The position numbers were made by a program, and so were the translations under genes. The notes under the pieces were generated by a model. That model ran no database searches and was not told the DNA's origin. It saw nothing but the letters and a program-made list of their open reading frames with translations. DNA of 64,000 nt from a virus. This document shows, piece by piece, positions 9,107-17,379 of the stretch; within the stretch, counting starts at the first letter, position 1; every line of letters starts with the position of its first letter. The stretch lies in IMG/VR virus record IMGVR_UViG_3300029893_000003, positions 18,175-82,174 of that record; one strand, written 5' to 3'.

Positions 9107-11664
9107 TTCGTAACCAACTCACTTACTATCCTACGCGCTTCTTGTATGTCTTTAGCAGTTATTTTTTTGTAGCCCTTCCTCTCAGTATGAGAATCAATGC
9201 CACCAACAATCTGATCTGTTCCAAAGGTAATTTCACTCGGCTGCTCCGTAGGCTGCGAAGATAAACGAGATTCGATCTCAGGTATCATCCATTCTGGTAT
9301 ATCACCTGACTCAACCGCCAACTGCCTTGCAGCAATCGCATCAATCTCTCCACTACGAACTAACAAAGCACGTTCTTTAGCTCTAATAAATCTCGCCTCT
9401 GCCCGTTCCCTGTCAGACCGAATATCCTGTTCCTTAAACTCAAACCGAACATTATAAGGAAGATGAGAATTTATCTTATCTTCCAACATCGTCATAATCA
9501 GGGCAGGGCCTTTACCCCTCGTCTTGAGATGGAGAATTTCAGACTGTCCAGATGATCCAAGATTACCGGACATGAGTGGGGCAAACTCTTGATAATCCAC
9601 ACCAAAAGCAAGCGCCAACTGTGCTATATACCATTTAAAGGTTGTGTCTTCGTTAAACGAATCTGGTAATGTTGCCAGATCAATGTGAACGTGACTGAGT
9701 GGGTGAGTAGGATCAACCCCAGGAATAATCACTGGTTGCGAAAAACGATATAAACCACGATTAAGGTTTTGTTCTTCTGCCAGCAACACCGCATCATCAA
9801 TGTTTGATTTTGATACGCCACCGATAATATCAATGGCGCGAGTAAAGTTGCCGCCTACCTTTTCTTTCTTATAGATGGAAATGTCTCTAAGAATTTGGGC
9901 GGCGAGTAGGGCACGGGATGTAGCACAATATTGCATGCCATACATTTCTTCGATGGGAGAAGGAAACTCTTCTAACGTTTCTACTCTCCACCAGGGCATT
10001 GCATGCTCTCTACCATAAAAGTCTCTATAAATAACTGGATATTCTGGATCACCAGTTCGCCAACAACGTCCTGAGTCCAGGTGTGCAAAATTAATCACAG
10101 GAGAAGTAGGGTTATTATTATCAACCCTAATAATTTCCCAAAAGGCGCCATTATCCTGTGTGTTGTGAGAAACAAGATTTCCAGCAATAAAATTGCGAGT
10201 TTTGTCTACTCCAATATGATAGGTGGTTTCTACAACCTTCCCGGTTGCTCCTATATAGTCTTTCTGTTCTATTTTTTCAATTTCATCAAAGTAGATTTTT
10301 GCAGGTTCCAACTCCCACACAGAAGGATTAAATGGTTTTGTGTGTTGTCCCATCTTATACTGCATAGACGGAATTATATATTCGCTGATATAGGACACCA
10401 CTGCACGATAACCATCGGCAGTGAAACGAATCCTATAATACTTGTCCTTTATCGGTTGCACCTTACAAGAAAAACCACGCGAGGTAAGTTCCTCAGCAAG
10501 CCATTCAACATCTTCTTTTTCAAATCCATCTGTGCATAAAACAGCGTGTTCTGATTGATTGTTTGCTGTGGTAAGTGTTCTCTGGCACGCCCCGTCATCC
10601 ATAAACCATATTGCAAGCATACGGGGAGAGAAGTATTTCACAAAGTCTTCCCTATTAACTCGCTTCTTCCCGTCTGGATACCATCTATCAAACCAAGGAG
10701 ATAGCCCCAAAGAAGCTAGCGAGTTTACTCCTATGATGTGTGCTCCTTTTTCTGTGAGCCTAGAATTTTGCCCTGTCCAACCAAACTCTTTTAACAAAGA
10801 CTTCTTAAATTCTAGATAATCAGACTGATCAACAGAGTGTCTAAAGCGGATAATTGCTCTCTTGGTAAAACGAGACATACTCATATCCCCAAGCAACCCG
10901 CCCACAAGTACCTCTGCCTGTTCTTCTGAAGGAACAAGATCAGAAGTACCTATCTTATCAGTAGGTAGCAAGTCTTTAGCTTGTACCCAACCACGATCAG
11001 TTAGCATGGGATGATCTTCAGTTAAAAAGATTCCTCCTTGCTTTCCTCCATGACCATGATTAGTTGCTAGTTTAGTAGACAGGAAATACCATTTACGATT
11101 CCCTAGTGGCGTAGAATGCCATTCAGTAACCATCTGTTCTACCAAAGTTCCGTCAGAACCAACGCTAATCACAGGACCAGGATCACGATCCTTTACCATT
11201 CTTGCTATCGTCTTTGTTTTTCCTAGTCGATCCCCCCCTAGCTTAACTTTAGTATTACCAGCCAAGCAATAGAGGTCAATACAAGTTTTAAGAATTAAAT
11301 CGTACCACCCCTTACCACGATTTGATCGCTGGATAATCTCAGTAACCTTGTTAATTGTATTTTTAGGTCGCGGTTTAGTCTTGTCTGTGCCTTCAATATG
11401 CCACGCAAAACTGGCGTTACGAATTGAAACACCATAAACCGCGCTTGCCAAAAGGGACTCTGTGTGCCAAAATTCCCGTAATTCCCTATCTCGTTTAACA
11501 GGATCTTTGCCCCAGGGCGTAATTGAATCGGCAGTTGTCGCCAGTTGTAAAATCAAGGGGCCAACACGCGGCGTCCTGTTATTAGGCGGCGTCTCAACAA
11601 CAGAGTTTTCAAAAAGCTCTGGTAACAATTCTTTTTCTTCTACAAAATCACTACCGACTGCCAT
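9103..11664 (-). CDS. Portal protein precursor containing an intein
   Basis: An 853-residue precursor. The flanking parts (residues 1-132 and 502-853) read as a phage portal protein: PLILQLATTADSITPWGKDP, FWHTESLLASAVYGVSIRNA, and further on MQYCATSRALLAAQILRDI and a typical helical crown region. A 369-residue intein lies between them. Removing it gives a portal of 484 residues, a normal size. The portal forms the dodecameric DNA entry ring of the head. It overlaps TerL upstream by 14 bases. Confidence 0.85.
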   Translation of the reverse strand: MAVGSDFVEEKELLPELFENSVVETPPNNRTPRVGPLILQLATTADSITPWGKDPVKRDRELREFWHTESLLASAVYGVSIRNASFAWHIEGTDKTKPRPKNTINKVTEIIQRSNRGKGWYDLILKTCIDLYCLAGNTKVKLGGDRLGKTKTIARMVKDRDPGPVISVGSDGTLVEQMVTEWHSTPLGNRKWYFLSTKLATNHGHGGKQGGIFLTEDHPMLTDRGWVQAKDLLPTDKIGTSDLVPSEEQAEVLVGGLLGDMSMSRFTKRAIIRFRHSVDQSDYLEFKKSLLKEFGWTGQNSRLTEKGAHIIGVNSLASLGLSPWFDRWYPDGKKRVNREDFVKYFSPRMLAIWFMDDGACQRTLTTANNQSEHAVLCTDGFEKEDVEWLAEELTSRGFSCKVQPIKDKYYRIRFTADGYRAVVSYISEYIIPSMQYKMGQHTKPFNPSVWELEPAKIYFDEIEKIEQKDYIGATGKVVETTYHIGVDKTRNFIAGNLVSHNTQDNGAFWEIIRVDNNNPTSPVINFAHLDSGRCWRTGDPEYPVIYRDFYGREHAMPWWRVETLEEFPSPIEEMYGMQYCATSRALLAAQILRDISIYKKEKVGGNFTRAIDIIGGVSKSNIDDAVLLAEEQNLNRGLYRFSQPVIIPGVDPTHPLSHVHIDLATLPDSFNEDTTFKWYIAQLALAFGVDYQEFAPLMSGNLGSSGQSEILHLKTRGKGPALIMTMLEDKINSHLPYNVRFEFKEQDIRSDRERAEARFIRAKERALLVRSGEIDAIAARQLAVESGDIPEWMIPEIESRLSSQPTEQPSEITFGTDQIVGGIDSHTERKGYKKITAKDIQEARRIVSELVTK
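10162..11268 (-). mobile_element. Intein with LAGLIDADG endonuclease in the portal gene
   Basis: The intein runs from Cys133 to Asn501. It starts CLAGNTKVKL, has a block-B His in LTEDHPML, LAGLIDADG-like motifs VGGLLGDMS and AIWFMDDGA, and ends AGNLVSHN, with Thr as the first downstream residue. These are the residues needed for standard protein splicing. The endonuclease motifs suggest homing competence. The splice site is Y-C to N-T in the N-terminal part of the portal. Confidence 0.9.
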
Positions 11665-14401
11665 TTATGTATTTCTCCCCCAACTCAGGGAATTTCTGCC
11701 GGACTATTTGTGAGAAGGTTTCCAACTCAATTTCACCCTTTGCTAACATCTGTAGTAAATCTTCCTTCTCAAATTCCCGATTGTCTAATTCCAATTCCAT
11801 ACATTTGTAAGCAGCCATCGACAAAGCAACTGCCGCGTCAATCTTGGCTTCTGGTGACAGCTTTTCTAGGCGTCTTTGCCGTCCCGAAATTACTGCCCCG
11901 GCTTGCCGAATATGCTGATATAGCGTATCTTCTTCTCTCCCAGGACCCCCCACATCCCCGATTGTAGTGGTTCGATTCCAAGTCAGTTGTCGGTGCATCA
12001 CCATGTCATAAAGCTGTTTGTCAGCAATACCTCGCGCCGTATTTTGAGTGAAAGGATCGAACCAACCAAACCCATCCTTACGATAGTCTTGAACAAGTTT
12101 TGCCATCTGGTACGGATCATAAACCCAACATATAACATTCCATCGGGAAGCCCATTCACGAATGGTATTACCAACTGTCTGTTCTTGGTCTATGTTACCA
12201 CCTAACTTTTTAGGATTAAAAATCTTTACAGCCCGAACCGCAACACAAGTATCAGGGTTGATTGGATCGCGAGTTACAGCAACCATCGCCGCTAAGTCAT
12301 TTGATACACTCATATCTATTGCAACCACAACAGGAGTCTTATCTCCCTGCTTAAGAACGGGCAAAGAAGGACTTTCACAATTATCCCACCATTGAGCCTC
12401 GATAAACGCACCCTTCGCACTCACCCAACGATTACGATGGATACGTTCAAACTCCTCTGGTTCTAAGGTATTTTTCTGTTCTTCATAGTAATTAGTACCT
12501 AATTGCCAGGGCATCCGAGGTTCGGTGTCCCAATACATAAACATACGAGAAGGCGCATGAGTATAAACCACTGGACCTTCTTCAGTATCAAGATAGGAAA
12601 AATCTGGATGGGGAGTTCCTTCTTTCTTTCCTGTGTTATAAAGAGATTCTAAAAGAATGGACACTCCGGTATATCCTGCATAGGATTCAACCCACTGCAT
12701 TGCATATCCGTACAAAGTGGGCGGAACCGTAAGTTCTGTCCATAGCTGGCGTTTCTTAGGTGTATCAAATCCCCACAACTCACTGTTGCCCTGGATATGT
12801 ACTTTTCCGTGTCGTCTAACTACTACAGTTTTGTTAGGTACTGTAGGACAGTGGATAATCCCTTCATAGTCTATCTTTTGCCAACGATCTTTTTTAATGT
12901 GAAGTATACGGCTCCCATCCCCCATTGGCTTAACACTAACTGAATATAAAGGCCTTCCCCATCGCCTATCTTGATAGGTAGTTACTGTTACATATCTGCC
13001 CCGCCTAGCATAAATTTCTAACAAATCGTCTCGCAATTTAGGAGAGTTTGTGCTATAAACAATATGCCCGTATTGAGTTACAGCATCACCAGTCTTGTAT
13101 CCATCCCCACGCCAATAAGACTCTAATAACACGTCTAAATATTCATCTGGAAGTTCTTTAATCCATGCCGGTATATACTTTTCGTGTGCCAGCCCAAATT
13201 GCTTTAAATGTTTCGCTATACGAGTATCATAAAACACTAAAGCATCTGTACCCTTCCACACACGCGGAACATATCCGAGATCGGAGATTAGCGTTTTCAA
13301 TTCTTCGTAATAAGGAGATACACTGCTCTGTGCTAACAACACGGTATCGCCCTTATGGGTACATCCCTCAGACAAATACCACCCCAAAAACTTAAGGTAC
13401 AGTTTTACAGGAATCTCAAGACTCGGCCTACGCTTAGTGCCTGGAATAGTCACAAATTCTGGTACATCTACTGGTTTCCTTTTTAGTCCCAAAGATTCTA
13501 CTCGCATACCATACACCCCGGCTTCTATGGCGGATTCTACGGAGCGCTTTTCAAATTGGGCTTTATTAAGGGCTATAGAACTAGAACCAAATTTACCATA
13601 CAGCCTATGATTAGGAGACACGCACAAACTGTATCTGCTAGATTCTAATAGATACATAGGGCCTCCATACTGTGAGACATTTATATGAGTGGGATGTTGG
13701 TACTCTAGATACCCATCCGAACGTAAAGTTAAAAACTGATCATCCATAGAATATTGATCATAGCGTTTCCACCCATCCCTAGTAAGTATCTCTGTGTCTT
13801 CGTCAAAACAAAAGACACTTAGCGTAGGTTCACCACCAGCCTCACCTGCCGCGTCAACCGGAACAGCCTCAATCTTACAAAAATTAGGAAGGGTAACCTC
13901 GTATTCATACGGGTTTATATCCTTAAAGGGGCCTTGTTGCTGTCTATGGAGTCTATAATTTTGTTTTATAGGCGCATAGATACGGTCGTTCGCCTGTTTA
14001 CCATCGTTTGCTACACACGCAATAAACCCATAAGGACTATGATGAGCCACATAAGTAGCTACTGCCGCAGCAACCGCAGACTTTCCGCTTTTCTTTGGGG
14101 CACTATAAACTACCAAAGCATACTTAAATGTCCCATCAGGATTCCGTGATAGGGCTTCATTAATCAAATGCTTTTGGTGATCGGTTAATTGAATCGGGCC
14201 AGCGGGAAGTATTTCGCCAGTCTTAGGGTTTCGAGGTCGAGGTACCCAAAAATATCGTTCAATCCAATCAGCCGGAAGAATTGCTTCCTGATTCTGTTCT
14301 TGCACTAAGTTGCGTGACAACTGCCGTAGTGCCTGATCCAGCAGCGTCTTCGAGTCGCCTTGAGATGTAATCGACAACTGCTTCCCTAACGTGTGCATCA
14401 T
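11651..14401 (-). CDS. terL: Terminase large subunit precursor containing an intein
   Basis: A 916-residue precursor. The flanks carry the ATPase P-loop (YSAPKKSGKSAVAA, near residue 105) and a Walker-B-like site rebuilt after splicing as LSVF-SELWGF. The C-terminal nuclease half has acidic residues in VVVAIDMSVSNDL and IDAAVALSMAA. Without the 342-residue intein the enzyme is 574 residues. TerL packages DNA and cuts concatemers. Start 14401 is chosen because GGAAAGG lies just upstream. It overlaps the TerS gene by about 130 bases in another frame. Confidence 0.88.
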   Translation of the reverse strand: MMHTLGKQLSITSQGDSKTLLDQALRQLSRNLVQEQNQEAILPADWIERYFWVPRPRNPKTGEILPAGPIQLTDHQKHLINEALSRNPDGTFKYALVVYSAPKKSGKSAVAAAVATYVAHHSPYGFIACVANDGKQANDRIYAPIKQNYRLHRQQQGPFKDINPYEYEVTLPNFCKIEAVPVDAAGEAGGEPTLSVFCFDEDTEILTRDGWKRYDQYSMDDQFLTLRSDGYLEYQHPTHINVSQYGGPMYLLESSRYSLCVSPNHRLYGKFGSSSIALNKAQFEKRSVESAIEAGVYGMRVESLGLKRKPVDVPEFVTIPGTKRRPSLEIPVKLYLKFLGWYLSEGCTHKGDTVLLAQSSVSPYYEELKTLISDLGYVPRVWKGTDALVFYDTRIAKHLKQFGLAHEKYIPAWIKELPDEYLDVLLESYWRGDGYKTGDAVTQYGHIVYSTNSPKLRDDLLEIYARRGRYVTVTTYQDRRWGRPLYSVSVKPMGDGSRILHIKKDRWQKIDYEGIIHCPTVPNKTVVVRRHGKVHIQGNSELWGFDTPKKRQLWTELTVPPTLYGYAMQWVESYAGYTGVSILLESLYNTGKKEGTPHPDFSYLDTEEGPVVYTHAPSRMFMYWDTEPRMPWQLGTNYYEEQKNTLEPEEFERIHRNRWVSAKGAFIEAQWWDNCESPSLPVLKQGDKTPVVVAIDMSVSNDLAAMVAVTRDPINPDTCVAVRAVKIFNPKKLGGNIDQEQTVGNTIREWASRWNVICWVYDPYQMAKLVQDYRKDGFGWFDPFTQNTARGIADKQLYDMVMHRQLTWNRTTTIGDVGGPGREEDTLYQHIRQAGAVISGRQRRLEKLSPEAKIDAAVALSMAAYKCMELELDNREFEKEDLLQMLAKGEIELETFSQIVRQKFPELGEKYINGSR
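12785..13810 (-). mobile_element. Intein with LAGLIDADG endonuclease in terL
   Basis: The intein spans Cys198 to Asn539, 342 residues, beginning CFDEDTEILTRDGW. Block B contains SPNHRLYGK. LAGLIDADG-like motifs are LKFLGWYLSEG and LLESYWRGDG. The end reads KVHIQGN followed by Ser. The penultimate residue is Gly instead of the usual His, so splicing may be slow or rely on another residue. It interrupts the Walker-B region, a functionally constrained site. Confidence 0.87.
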
Positions 14402-15071
14402 CAATGTACCTTTCCGTAGCCTCTTTCAATGCCCGTTGAACAACTGAAATAAGATACATCACCTGTTCCATCGTGATCATCAATTTCAGTTCTTTCATTA
14501 CCTTCACTTGTGTAGAGGCTATTGTTTGTTGTGATCCTGCTAGACTTACAATCTCTTGCCAGATTTCTTTTTCTGCATCGCTATGTTTCAAAGCCTCACT
14601 AATAAGGGATTCTGCTTCTAGCAAATTCCCACGCATAAGTTCATGGTAAGCCTCGCTAACCATCCCCCAAGCTTCCTGCCTGCCAGGATGTTCTGAAAGT
14701 CTCTCCAACAACTCCCATTTACGAGCTTCTAACAAATAAATATCAGAGCTACGATCTAGATAGCTGGGGTTATCAAGAACCACCTCTAGCTTTTCCCGTA
14801 AATTAATAGGAACAAGTTCCATCACATCTCTAGGAACACGTCTTGGAGACTGCCCACCATGATACTTACAAACAAAATTCCCAGGCTCAGCAGGTTTACC
14901 ACATTGTGCTTCAGGCCAAAAATCTTCTGCCGGGGAGTCCCAATCCCCCCGCTCTTCTCGCAGCTTGCGTAGACGAGTCTTAGAAACCCCCTGACAACGG
15001 ATGGTTTTTCCATCCAACATAAACCTTACGCCAGAACCCTCATTAAATCGTCGTTCACCAATTGTTGCCAT
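14268..15071 (-). CDS. terS: Terminase small subunit candidate (zinc-binding N-terminus)
   Basis: A 267-residue protein directly upstream of TerL. The N-terminus has a Cys/His motif (QCGKPAEPGNFVCKYHGG, near residues 56-73) seen in phage proteins next to terminases. The rest is almost all helical (EAYHELMRGNLLEAESLI, MKELKLMITMEQVMYLI), consistent with the oligomeric DNA-recognition subunit. GGAGATTAAT precedes the ATG. Gene order is the main support for the TerS call. Confidence 0.65.
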   Translation of the reverse strand: MATIGERRFNEGSGVRFMLDGKTIRCQGVSKTRLRKLREERGDWDSPAEDFWPEAQCGKPAEPGNFVCKYHGGQSPRRVPRDVMELVPINLREKLEVVLDNPSYLDRSSDIYLLEARKWELLERLSEHPGRQEAWGMVSEAYHELMRGNLLEAESLISEALKHSDAEKEIWQEIVSLAGSQQTIASTQVKVMKELKLMITMEQVMYLISVVQRALKEATERYIDDAHVREAVVDYISRRLEDAAGSGTTAVVTQLSARTESGSNSSG

Positions 15072-15114
15072 ATTAATCTCCTTCGTAAACCATATTACTA
15101 TGATATGTAAGAAT

Positions 15115-15146
15115 CAAAAAACCCCCATGAAGAAATTTTCATGGGG
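15115..15146 (-). terminator. Rho-independent terminator upstream of terS
   Basis: On the minus strand the stem CCCCATGAA/TTCATGGGG is followed by GTTTTTTG. It lies just after the stop of the short gene at 15159-15338, so it separates that gene from the terminase operon. Confidence 0.8.
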
Positions 15147-15158
15147 TTTCTACATTTT

Positions 15159-15338
15159 TCATTTCTGTTGTGCAGTAATAATAGCAACAAATAAAGTGTT
15201 TATCGCTTCCTGTAATCTCGGTAGAGGAATCTCTGTATGAGTCTTTGTATTTAACCACTCTACTATGTCAGAAAACGAATCTAGTACCTGCTGTTGCTCT
15301 GCACGCTCCGCCAAAAGCGGATCAAGATACGACAGCAT
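15159..15338 (-). CDS. Short helical protein, 59 residues
   Basis: A short open frame with a good ribosome site (GGAAGGGTGTA before the ATG). The product begins MLSYLDPLLAERAEQQQVLD and ends TLFVAIITAQQK, is acidic and helical, and has no recognised family. It sits alone between two hairpins, directly followed by a terminator, which supports a real transcription unit. Confidence 0.6.
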   Translation of the reverse strand: MLSYLDPLLAERAEQQQVLDSFSDIVEWLNTKTHTEIPLPRLQEAINTLFVAIITAQQK

Positions 15339-15386
15339 TACACCCTTCCTAAAATCTTACGTGATACCTATAATGTCATTAGCGCA

Positions 15387-15430
15387 ATAGATTCTAGGTA
15401 GAGACATTCCTAGAATCTATGTTTTTTCTT
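15387..15430 (+). terminator. Perfect 12-bp hairpin with plus-strand T-run
   Basis: ATAGATTCTAGG pairs with CCTAGAATCTAT across a 10-base loop and is followed by GTTTTTTCTT on the plus strand. No plus-strand gene is visible nearby, so it may block antisense read-through, or act as a hairpin in the minus-strand message after the phosphoesterase gene. Confidence 0.55.
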
Positions 15431-15472
15431 CTCTATTATTACCCCACCAACAGGGCAGGGGGGTAGCAGACT

Positions 15473-16534
15473 TTACAAACCATTCAACAACCAATGTCTA
15501 GCATGGTTAATATTACGAGTCGCATAGACCTGATGATTATTTGGATCGAAAACTAAGATAGGCCACTCAAAGACTCCGACACTCCAATTTTTGATCGTAT
15601 AGGGATCAGGACCAGTCTTAGCAGTTCCAACCTGTATTTTCCAAACAAACGGCGATGGACGATTGCCTGCTTCTACTTCCCACACATAATGAGTATCTTC
15701 CGCAAAGCCGTAAGTGTGCTTGTCTCCCTGCACTATTACGTCAGCCATCGGAAAATTAAACAGCAGGGCGCGGGTATGTGGGTGCATCTTATTGTAGATA
15801 GAACTACCAGGAAACTCATGCGCCATAGCTATCTGATAGGTCTGAGAACCTACATGAAGCTTTACATAAGCTTGACCATCAAAGAAGGGAACATCATGCT
15901 CTAGGTAGATTCGCTTAACAGGGTTGACCCCTGTCTTTCGACTATCCCAATCCCCGCCATGCTGAGAAGCTACGCCCCACAAAAGTTTTTGCTTAGAAGC
16001 TAGCCGATCCAACATCCCCGTTAGCAACTGCCACTGTTCGGGAAGAGTATAGATCATCTCCATCGAAGCACGTTTATCAAAGAAGTCAGGACGAAATCCC
16101 TCTATATCATCCCCCAACGGCCCCCAAAACAAGTTGGGAGTATCAAGAACCTGATCCATCAAGGCACGTATTTGTTTGTAGTAGGTATATCGACCGCCCA
16201 AATGGGCACAGGAAGGAAACAGGATTCCTACTGGTTTGTCTGTTTGGAACGTAATTTCTTCGTGTGTCAGTATCGGATCAAGCGTATTAAAATACCTAGC
16301 ATGTTCATCTGCCCGATCCAACAACTCCTCGAATGTATAGATTTCCTCTGGACTTTCAATTTCCCTAAAATTTTTGTACTTAATTACTCTACCAGACGAC
16401 TCTAGAACGCGGCCTTTCCATCTCCGCGCCGTTCGTGGGCTTGGAGCTAAACCTTTATTAAACAAACTTGTACCGGATACTTCTGGATTTCGTTTTACAT
16501 ATTCGATAAATGTATCTGGAATGTGCTGCATCAT
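15473..16534 (-). CDS. Calcineurin-like metallophosphoesterase
   Basis: A 353-residue protein. The N-terminal 50 residues look like a helix-turn-helix segment (SPRTARRWKGRVL). The body has the metallophosphoesterase pattern in order: SCAHLGG (for DxHxG), GDDIEGF, a degenerate GNHD (SQHGGDWD), MAHEFPG, and GDKHTYG (GHTH-like). Such proteins hydrolyse phosphodiesters, often in phage DNA metabolism. The first Asp of DxH is replaced by Cys here, so metal binding may be altered. Start 16534 follows GGAG. Confidence 0.7.
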   Translation of the reverse strand: MMQHIPDTFIEYVKRNPEVSGTSLFNKGLAPSPRTARRWKGRVLESSGRVIKYKNFREIESPEEIYTFEELLDRADEHARYFNTLDPILTHEEITFQTDKPVGILFPSCAHLGGRYTYYKQIRALMDQVLDTPNLFWGPLGDDIEGFRPDFFDKRASMEMIYTLPEQWQLLTGMLDRLASKQKLLWGVASQHGGDWDSRKTGVNPVKRIYLEHDVPFFDGQAYVKLHVGSQTYQIAMAHEFPGSSIYNKMHPHTRALLFNFPMADVIVQGDKHTYGFAEDTHYVWEVEAGNRPSPFVWKIQVGTAKTGPDPYTIKNWSVGVFEWPILVFDPNNHQVYATRNINHARHWLLNGL

Positions 16535-16550
16535 TAGCTCCAATTAAAGG

Positions 16551-16571
16551 GCAGGTTTCGCCCTGCCCTGC
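16551..16571 (-). terminator. GC-rich hairpin between holin candidate and phosphoesterase
   Basis: A 7-bp stem GGGCAGG/CCTGCCC with a short loop. On the minus strand it is followed by TTTAATT, so partial termination is plausible. Confidence 0.55.
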
Positions 16572-16573
16572 CA

Positions 16574-16963
16574 CTATAGGTTTTTATTATCCAGACGTTC
16601 CCTAACGACCCGCGAGACTTCCCTACGAACTACAGCATCAACCACATCAACATCAACCTCTGGCTTTGTAGGAATTACTTCCTGATAACGGGTTCCGCTC
16701 GGTGGTCGTTCAGTCCATGAGTCGATGACTTTCATTGCAACTAGCAACGAGATGATCCAAGGGACCAGCGTTTCCATCAAAAGCGCAATAGCAGCACCAT
16801 CATCACCAGCAAGCTCACGGATACGAGCAAGAGTTTCCTCTTCTACTCCAAACACGCCTAGCAAAGACAAGATCACCACCGATGCCCCCGCCCAAAAGCG
16901 ACGGTCAATCAAAACAGACCCTAGTTTGTTAATAAAAATCGTCAAACGTTCTTTCGTACTCAT
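16574..16963 (-). CDS. Small membrane protein, holin candidate
   Basis: A 129-residue protein with two membrane segments (FWAGASVVILSLLGVFG and LVPWIISLLVAMKVI), separated by a short acidic loop, and a charged C-terminal tail. This is the shape of a class II-like holin or other phage membrane protein. The start at 16963 overlaps the upstream stop (ATGA) and has GGAGTAGAGAA before it. No lysin gene lies next to it, so the holin call is only a suggestion. Confidence 0.5.
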   Translation of the reverse strand: MSTKERLTIFINKLGSVLIDRRFWAGASVVILSLLGVFGVEEETLARIRELAGDDGAAIALLMETLVPWIISLLVAMKVIDSWTERPPSGTRYQEVIPTKPEVDVDVVDAVVRREVSRVVRERLDNKNL

Positions 16964-17322
16964 TTCTCTACTCCAAAGCTCTGTACAATAATCGAAAATC
17001 GTTCTAGTTGATCCATTAACCAATGCACCGCATCAGACTTTTGGTCAAAGCTTTCTTCTTCGTAGTGCATCACATACTGGTATATCCCTGCTATAGAATA
17101 CTGCCCATAGTAACTCCCCTGAACACCTTCCTCTTCAAGCAGCGCATCTAGTACAGATGATTCTACAGCAAACCTCTCGCTAGATAAAAACGAGCCTGAA
17201 GGCGGAGACTTGTCCGGCTCAATGTAGTACAAACCCCCATCCGGCAAAGTTTTAGGATTCTGCCATACTAATTCAGCAGAAGTATTATTAATCACATACG
17301 CAAGTTGTTCTTCAAAATTCAT
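16960..17322 (-). CDS. Hypothetical acidic protein
   Basis: A 120-residue acidic protein starting MNFEEQLAYVINNT. No family is recognised. Aromatic- and Glu-rich stretches (YYGQYSIAGIYQYVMHYEEE) suggest a small globular protein. The start at 17322 is preferred because GAGG lies upstream and the earlier ATG codons lack a site. It is directly downstream of the TnpB element on the same strand and may have lost part of its upstream region to the insertion. Confidence 0.5.
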   Translation of the reverse strand: MNFEEQLAYVINNTSAELVWQNPKTLPDGGLYYIEPDKSPPSGSFLSSERFAVESSVLDALLEEEGVQGSYYGQYSIAGIYQYVMHYEEESFDQKSDAVHWLMDQLERFSIIVQSFGVEK

Positions 17323-17379
17323 AAGGCTGATGCCTCTTCTTTTTCTATCAAAATTGTCGTGTGACATATCCTGCACGGT

